A stretch of DNA of 64,000 bases from Anaerolineae bacterium. GTDB lineage: Bacteria > Chloroflexota > Anaerolineae > Aggregatilineales > Phototrophicaceae. The translations under genes and the position numbers were made by a program. Shown here piece after piece: positions 59,226 through 64,000 of this stretch. Within the stretch, counting starts at the first letter, position 1. Every line of letters begins with the position of its first letter. The notes under the pieces are model-generated. The model was not told where the DNA came from. It ran no database searches and was given only the letters and a program-made list of their open reading frames with translations. The stretch spans positions 1 through 64,000 of the forward strand of contig JAIOHM010000158.1 of the NCBI GenBank assembly GCA_019912965.1, written 5' to 3'.

Positions 59226-59516
59226 ATGGCAGTCGAGCGTAGAAAGTACACGGAAGAGTTCAAACGCGAAGCAGTCGGGCTGATGGAAACCAGTGGCAAA
59301 GCCATCGCCGAGATTGCGCGTGATCTGGGGATCAATGACAACAACCGGTATCGGTGGCGGGAATTGTACGGCAGTCAACGTCCGAGTGTCACCAACGGTA
59401 GCGTAGCCGAGATGGAAGCAGAATTGAAACGCCTGCGGCGCGAGGTGGAGGTGCTGCGGCAGGAGCGGGACATTCTAAAAAAGGCTATGAGCATTGTCAG
59501 CCGGAGCCAGCCATGA
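59226..59516 (+). CDS. IS3-family transposase OrfA
   Basis: 96 residues. The HTH_Tnp_1 helix region is YTEEFKREAVGLMETSGKAIAEIARDLGIN and the C-terminus is a leucine-zipper-like coiled coil (MEAELKRLRREVEVLRQERDIL). ATG at 59226 with GAGGAG; the longer frame is not supported. It overlaps OrfB by ATGA. It binds the IS ends. Confidence 0.93.
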   Translation: MAVERRKYTEEFKREAVGLMETSGKAIAEIARDLGINDNNRYRWRELYGSQRPSVTNGSVAEMEAELKRLRREVEVLRQERDILKKAMSIVSRSQP

Positions 59517-60382
59517 GCTACCAGATCATCGAGACTAACCGCCAGGTGGGGGGTGTCGAGTGGATGTGTGGGGCATTAGGGGTCTCGGCGAGCGGTTACT
59601 ACGCCTGGCGCAGTCGAGAGCCGAGCCAGCACCAGCAGACCGATGCGGTGCTGCTGAAAGCCATTCAGGCGGCACATCAGGCAAGTCGCGGGTTGTACGG
59701 CAGTCCGCGCATCCATGCTGCCTTACGGCAACAGGGTGTGTGCTGCACACGCAAGCGGGTCGCTCGCCTGATGCGGCAGCACGGTATTCACTCACGTCGT
59801 CGTCCGAAACGGCGGGCGCGTACCACTGATAGTCAGCACAATCGCCCGGTTGCGCCCAACCTGCTCAAGCGCGATTTCAGTGCTGATGCGCCCAACGAGA
59901 AATGGGTAGGCGACATCGTGGGCATCTGGACAGACGAAGGCTGGCTGTATTTGGCGGCGCTGCTGGATACCTACTCGCGCTTGATTGTCGGCTGGGCGAT
60001 GAGCTGCTACCGGGACGAAGCGCTCGTGACGGATGCCCTGTGCATGGCGCTGACGCAGCGTGACATCGCTGAGGCAGCGGAACTGATCCACCTCACGGAT
60101 CGTGGTAGCCAGTACACAGCCGATGACTACCTGGCGCTCTTGAAGGCAAACGGCATCCATGTGAGCATGAGCGACAAGGGCAATCCCTATGACAATGCTA
60201 TGATGGAAAGCTTCTTCAGCACCTTGCGGGCAGAATTGACCGATCTGGAACGCTTTCCCACTCGGCAAATGGCGCGCACGGCGGTGTTTGAGTTTATTGA
60301 GGTGTTTTACAATCGTCAGCGTCTACATTCGTCTCTGGGCTACCGCAGCCCACTGACGTTTGAAACCGCTCATTTATCCTGA
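59513..60382 (+). CDS. IS3-family transposase OrfB (DDE integrase)
   Basis: 289 residues. The N-terminal HTH_21 segment (ASRGLYGSPRIHAALRQQG) is followed by the rve core with WVGDIVGIWT (first Asp), LTDRGSQYTADDY (second Asp) and NPYDNAMMESFFSTL (Glu). The C-terminal FYNRQRLHSSLGYRSP is complete. All three catalytic acids are present, so the element may be active. Confidence 0.94.
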   Translation: MSYQIIETNRQVGGVEWMCGALGVSASGYYAWRSREPSQHQQTDAVLLKAIQAAHQASRGLYGSPRIHAALRQQGVCCTRKRVARLMRQHGIHSRRRPKRRARTTDSQHNRPVAPNLLKRDFSADAPNEKWVGDIVGIWTDEGWLYLAALLDTYSRLIVGWAMSCYRDEALVTDALCMALTQRDIAEAAELIHLTDRGSQYTADDYLALLKANGIHVSMSDKGNPYDNAMMESFFSTLRAELTDLERFPTRQMARTAVFEFIEVFYNRQRLHSSLGYRSPLTFETAHLS

Positions 60383-60476
60383 AGGTGTCTCTTATTCATC
60401 CTCCACCAAAACGGGTCAAGTCCAAAATCAGTTAAGCATCCAACCTTTCATCATCTAACAAAGATGATAGCTATCA

Positions 60477-60490
60477 GTGACTTGAGTCAC
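60477..60490. promoter_or_regulatory. CRP-like site upstream of the kinase
   Basis: GTGA-N6-TCAC, flanked by A on both sides, lies 167 bases before the kinase ATG. It is similar in shape to the site between the two Crp/Fnr genes. The remaining gap 60,406-60,656 shows nothing else. Confidence 0.4.
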
Positions 60491-60656
60491 AATCCGCCCG
60501 CTGTATGTGGCGTACACTGATTGAAAGAAATACAGACTCTTCGATAAGTGACTTCACCTTCCCTGGGATCCGCACTACCTGAATTCTCCAGCCCGACTTA
60601 ATTGCGGCTCCAGCGGTGGTGGGTTAGTGCGGCTGTGCGCGGACGGCGGAAGCAGA

Positions 60657-62762
60657 ATGTTACCCTCATTGATTGGATGCACGCTGGGCAAGTACGAAAT
60701 CGTCGAGCTGTTGGGCCAGGGCGGTATGGCGACCGTTTACAAGGGCTATCAGCAGGACATCGACCGGTATGTCGCAGTCAAGGTGTTATCATCCCAACCC
60801 GGTCTGGATCCTCAGTTCATTGAACGCTTCCACCTGGAGGCTCGCACCATCGCTCGCCTGCAACATCCCCATATCTTACCCTTATACGATTATGGTGTTG
60901 AGCGTGATATCCTGTACCTGGTCATAGCTTATGTGGCAGGCGGTTCGCTTGGGGACCAAATTGATCAGGGTCCAATGGCGCTGGCTGAAGTTGAGCAGGT
61001 GCTACGCCAGATCGCGTCTGCGCTCGACTATGCCCATCGGCAGGGGGTTATTCACCGGGACATCAAGCCAGATAATATCCTGCTCGATAGCGAGCGCCAT
61101 GCGTTGCTGGCGGATTTCGGCATTGTCAAGACCGTAGAAGGAAACAGCAAACTCACCGCGACCGGTGGTCTGGTCGGAACGCCGATTTATATGTCGCCAG
61201 AGCAGGGGCGAGGTGATCCTATCACGGGAAGTACCGATATTTATTCACTCGGCGTGGTTGTCTATCAGATGATTACCGGTCAACAGCCCTATACAGCGGA
61301 TACTCCGGTGCAGGTGATCGTCAAACACATAAGTGACCCGGTTCCCCGCATCAACCAGGCTATGGAAGGATTGCCCTTAGGACTAGAGCCGGTCATGCAG
61401 CGGGTACTCGCTAAGGATCCCCAGCAACGTTACCAAACCGCCAGCGAATTTGCCGAAGACTTTGCGCGCGCTGTCCGTGGTCATGAAATCTCAACCGGGA
61501 CACAGACTGAACTCATTTTACCGGCCAGCAAAAATCTACTACCCCAAGCAACCGAATCTGCCCTCGAAACCCGACAAATAGTTACTAGGCAGACTAGTAG
61601 AAGCACGCTTCTTCTGCTGGGCACGTTCGTCGTCATCGCGGTGACACTTGTCGCAATCGTGACACTGGTGTTGAACAACGCCTACCTGGTTGAATCTATC
61701 AGCACTCCTGCTGCGCCATTTGAAACTCCGTCCGGCTCTATAGCAGGGACCATTGCCACTGAACCGACCACCATTCCGATGCCGACGTTTGGAACCTTGA
61801 GCTTCAGCACTGCCAATGCTAGCGGTGATACGGTCGCGCTGCGATTGGAGAATCTGAGGCAACCGACTACAGGCAGGGTGTACGTTGCCTGGTTACAAAA
61901 CACAAGCAACAGCAGTCTGCTCAACTTGGGCGAAGTGCGCATTGATGCGTTGGGTAACGGAGCACTGGTATTCACCGATCCTGACGAACGCAATCTGCCC
62001 GCTATATTTAATGTCGTCATTATCACGGCAGAGCAAAATTCCGGCGATGCTCCCTCACAGCAGGCGATCTACCGCGGTAGCGTTCCAGAAACAGTAGCCC
62101 AGGCACTCAGCCAAATTCTTGTCAGCTCCCCGTTCGGGATTGTTGTCAGTGAAAACGCCCACAACTCGACGTATGGGTACGGCGACGAACAGGATACTAC
62201 AGGCTCGAGTGCCGGATTATTGGAGAGCGCACTGTTCGAGGCGGGAATTGCCCGGCAGCACGCTGGACTAGCCGCCGAGGCGACCAGCATAGCCGGGATG
62301 CACTCCCATGCCGAACACACCATCAACATCCTGCTTGGTACCGAAATGGATTATGATGGCAATGGGCGAGGCGAAAACCCCGGCATGGGTTCTGGCATCC
62401 TGCGCTTCTCCAACAGGATTGAAGAACAACTCGACCAAATCTTCAGCCGGGACATCCCTTCCGGGAACGAAGCACTGCAATACAATGCCGAATTGATCCG
62501 CGTCTGCTTGACGAATGTTGAGGGCTGGGTAGAGCAGATAGTCACTTTGGAAGAAGAACTGCTGGACTCGGATAATATTGCGGCTGTCGAGGCTCAGGCG
62601 GCTGAAGCACAACAACTCACCTCTGCGTTAACGACAGGCGTGGATTTGAACCGTAACGGACAGGTCGAACCGTTTGAAGGCGAATGCGGTCTGCAACAAA
62701 TCTCAACCTATAGTCTGCTGCTTAACAGCATCAATATTTACGAGGGCGCGCGCCCGTCGTAG
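60657..62762 (+). CDS. Transmembrane Ser/Thr protein kinase with sensor domain
   Basis: 701 residues from the ATG at 60657. Residues 12-275 are a Hanks-type kinase: GQGGMATVYKG glycine loop, VAVKV Lys, HRDIKPDN catalytic loop, DFG, and GTPIYMSPEQ activation-segment end. One TM helix (about 318-340) leads to an extracytoplasmic part. Residues 370-470 resemble anti-sigma-factor RskA-type beta domains (GRVYVAWLQN). The last 200 residues are helical with a His cluster (GMHSHAEHTINILLG), a DYDGNGRGENPG loop and an EF-hand-like DLNRNGQVEPFE near 662. It has no PASTA repeats. The outer domain may sense metal or a cell-wall signal and control phosphorylation inside. Confidence 0.88.
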   Translation: MLPSLIGCTLGKYEIVELLGQGGMATVYKGYQQDIDRYVAVKVLSSQPGLDPQFIERFHLEARTIARLQHPHILPLYDYGVERDILYLVIAYVAGGSLGDQIDQGPMALAEVEQVLRQIASALDYAHRQGVIHRDIKPDNILLDSERHALLADFGIVKTVEGNSKLTATGGLVGTPIYMSPEQGRGDPITGSTDIYSLGVVVYQMITGQQPYTADTPVQVIVKHISDPVPRINQAMEGLPLGLEPVMQRVLAKDPQQRYQTASEFAEDFARAVRGHEISTGTQTELILPASKNLLPQATESALETRQIVTRQTSRSTLLLLGTFVVIAVTLVAIVTLVLNNAYLVESISTPAAPFETPSGSIAGTIATEPTTIPMPTFGTLSFSTANASGDTVALRLENLRQPTTGRVYVAWLQNTSNSSLLNLGEVRIDALGNGALVFTDPDERNLPAIFNVVIITAEQNSGDAPSQQAIYRGSVPETVAQALSQILVSSPFGIVVSENAHNSTYGYGDEQDTTGSSAGLLESALFEAGIARQHAGLAAEATSIAGMHSHAEHTINILLGTEMDYDGNGRGENPGMGSGILRFSNRIEEQLDQIFSRDIPSGNEALQYNAELIRVCLTNVEGWVEQIVTLEEELLDSDNIAAVEAQAAEAQQLTSALTTGVDLNRNGQVEPFEGECGLQQISTYSLLLNSINIYEGARPS

Positions 62763-62827
62763 CAAGAACGATTATGGATAAGCATGAGGCATTTTCGACG
62801 ATTTTACACTATAGAAGCGCGCTACAA

Positions 62828-63226
62828 CTAGAGCGACGATCCAGAAAATCTCGATGCCCACCAGCCTGCTAGTAGCAATGCAATTGCCAACATGTAATAC
62901 AAGAAGATATTGACGATGCTGACAGATGATGGATTCGTGATGACATCTTCAAGAACATGATTCGTCGCGTGGCATAGGCTGCCGATGCCTACCAACGTGA
63001 TCATGATATGGTGACGCGCAGGATTCCGCACCGCCCAGAGAAGCATCAGACCCAATACGAGTAGAAAACTCCCGGCATCTCCCACATAATGCTGATTATA
63101 TGGCGGGTAGTTACCCATATGCTCGAAAAACCATTGTGGAACCAACAGCATCAAAAACGCCCCCACGCCATAAGATATGCCGACACTCAATGCGAGTATA
63201 CGTACAAACGTTTGTTTCCAGTACAT
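62828..63226 (-). CDS. Small four-helix membrane protein
   Basis: 132 residues, four hydrophobic helices, AAGGGAAA before the ATG. His/Asn-rich loops between helices (GNYPPYNQHYVGDAG, SLCHATNHVLED). Resembles small DoxX-like or DUF-type proteins but I do not recognise a family with confidence. It is 81 bases downstream of the oxidoreductase gene on the same strand. Confidence 0.65.
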   Translation of the reverse strand: MYWKQTFVRILALSVGISYGVGAFLMLLVPQWFFEHMGNYPPYNQHYVGDAGSFLLVLGLMLLWAVRNPARHHIMITLVGIGSLCHATNHVLEDVITNPSSVSIVNIFLYYMLAIALLLAGWWASRFSGSSL

Positions 63227-63307
63227 CGTTATTTCCCTTCATCCGCTTGGTGTTACAGTTGGGTGAAAATATGACGGGCTGAGGCTGCCTGTGTGCTTAT
63301 AGCGCTT

Positions 63308-64000
63308 TTAGTAGCTGCCGTATCTGCGTTCCACCCATTCGGCCCAGGTGACCTTGCCAATAACCTGTGTTGGCACAGTGTTCATACCGCGTCGATAAGC
63401 GTTTACCGTTGCTCCCCACACTGGTAGACGGATGATTGGTTTTCGTATATGACGGGTCGTTAGCCAAGTATACGCCATGTCGCTGAGTCGTAGTCGATCT
63501 GGACCTGCCAGATCCGGTACGCGCCCTTTCGCACCTTCCTCACCAAGTTGAATCAGGTGTGCAGCAACCTCACCTGAATCAATGGGCTGACTTTGAAAAT
63601 CAGTTGGCAGTAACAGAAACGGCAGGCGGTTCGCAGCTCTAAGTATCATATCTATGAGGGAATGGAATTGCGTAGCACGCAAAATTGTGTAGGGTACTCC
63701 CGACGACTCAATCAATCGTTCCACTGAGAGCTTGCTTTTGTAGTAACCCATTTTCGGGAAATGCTCAATCCCGACAATGGAGATATACACAAAATTCTTA
63801 ATCTGTTCCCTGCACGCCGCTTCAAGCAAGCGTCGCGTTCCCTCCATATCCACGGTTTGCATATGGATGGGGTTCGTGGCAAGATGCAAAATCGTCTGCG
63901 TGCCCCTCACCGCCTCGGCTAGTCCGTTCCCGCTGCTCAGATCAGCCTGTGCCCATTCAAGACGGGCGTCGAGATTTTCGGGACGGCTACGCCGACTCAT
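63308..64000 (-). CDS. NmrA/NAD(P)-binding oxidoreductase, 5'-truncated by the window
   Basis: 230 residues visible. The N-terminal GxxGxxG nucleotide loop would lie beyond 64,000. What remains starts with a strand typical after it (MSRRSRPENLDARLEW). ILHLATNPI, FVYISIVGIEHFPKMGYYKSKL and GVPYTILRATQFHSLID follow, as in NmrA/SDR-atypical proteins. The YxxxK pair is present (YYKSK). Such proteins act as NAD(P)H sensors or reductases. The true start is outside the window. Confidence 0.8.
   Translation of the reverse strand: MSRRSRPENLDARLEWAQADLSSGNGLAEAVRGTQTILHLATNPIHMQTVDMEGTRRLLEAACREQIKNFVYISIVGIEHFPKMGYYKSKLSVERLIESSGVPYTILRATQFHSLIDMILRAANRLPFLLLPTDFQSQPIDSGEVAAHLIQLGEEGAKGRVPDLAGPDRLRLSDMAYTWLTTRHIRKPIIRLPVWGATVNAYRRGMNTVPTQVIGKVTWAEWVERRYGSY

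Larger units (their letters stand above)
59178..60405 (+). mobile_element. IS3-family insertion sequence, apparently intact
   Basis: About 1.23 kb with OrfA and OrfB. The ends share TGGAGGA and AAGAGACA in inverted orientation (59,178-59,198 and 60,386-60,405), differing by a one-base gap and a few mismatches. No clear target duplication is visible. The stretch 59,033-59,177 to its left has no gene. Confidence 0.8.

Overview
The window looks like a chromosome segment from a filamentous-type Chloroflexota (Anaerolineae-like) bacterium. The clues are membrane proteins with long Thr/Pro linkers (repeated TRTPSP), TIR proteins joined to WD40 propellers, a GldA/F/G-type ABC exporter followed by DUF4340, and DUF3179 and FG-GAP secreted proteins. 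No rRNA, tRNA or CRISPR array was seen. The lineage is inferred from protein style only.

Layout. (1) 1-21,850 is gene-dense and mostly intact. It holds an HhH/RNase H-like nuclease, a TIR-TM-WD40 protein translationally coupled to an XPB-like helicase, a P450/S9 peptidase pair, NfeD plus SPFH, tryptophan 2,3-dioxygenase, a four-gene ABC exporter operon, a small XRE regulator, a second TIR-TM-WD40 protein, two EamA transporters and a DUF3179 protein. (2) 22,030-27,800 is a plasmid- or element-like replication and partition module: ParA, ParB, a primase-helicase, and two palindromes sharing a half-site just behind parB. (3) 28,090-40,500 is an accessory region centred on sulfur and redox chemistry. 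It has an ArsR-rhodanese repressor with a clear operator, a persulfide-dioxygenase-like MBL protein, a methyltransferase, an MFS transporter and a nucleoside phosphorylase. Next come a glycosyltransferase, a glutaredoxin-like protein, another methyltransferase and a membrane protein with a divergent TetR. The last group is a methyltransferase-TusA fusion, DsrE and OsmC, divergent from a LuxR-hydrolase fusion. (4) 40,800-46,400 is an iron and electron-transfer block: FTR1 permease, a secreted EF-hand helical protein, a b-type-cytochrome-like membrane protein and a pentaheme cytochrome c. (5) 46,400-60,400 is rich in transposon debris (DDE/IS4-like, IS630-like, two IS1595 remnants, an intact IS3 element and a dead GH2 gene). 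Among it sit live genes: DUF418, three TetR/ArsR regulators, two methyltransferases, two tandem Crp/Fnr regulators and an FG-GAP-cytochrome c fusion. (6) 60,400-64,000 holds a transmembrane Ser/Thr kinase, a small membrane protein and a truncated NmrA-like oxidoreductase.

The most interesting candidates are: the nuclease/TIR-WD40/XPB-helicase cluster, as a possible defence or surveillance unit with receptor-like topology; the FTR1/EF-hand/cytochrome b/pentaheme cluster, as a possible iron-redox system; the putative centromere palindromes behind parB; and a Crp/Fnr gene whose CRP box and -10 element imply a leaderless transcript. All functional statements come from motif reading; no database search was possible.
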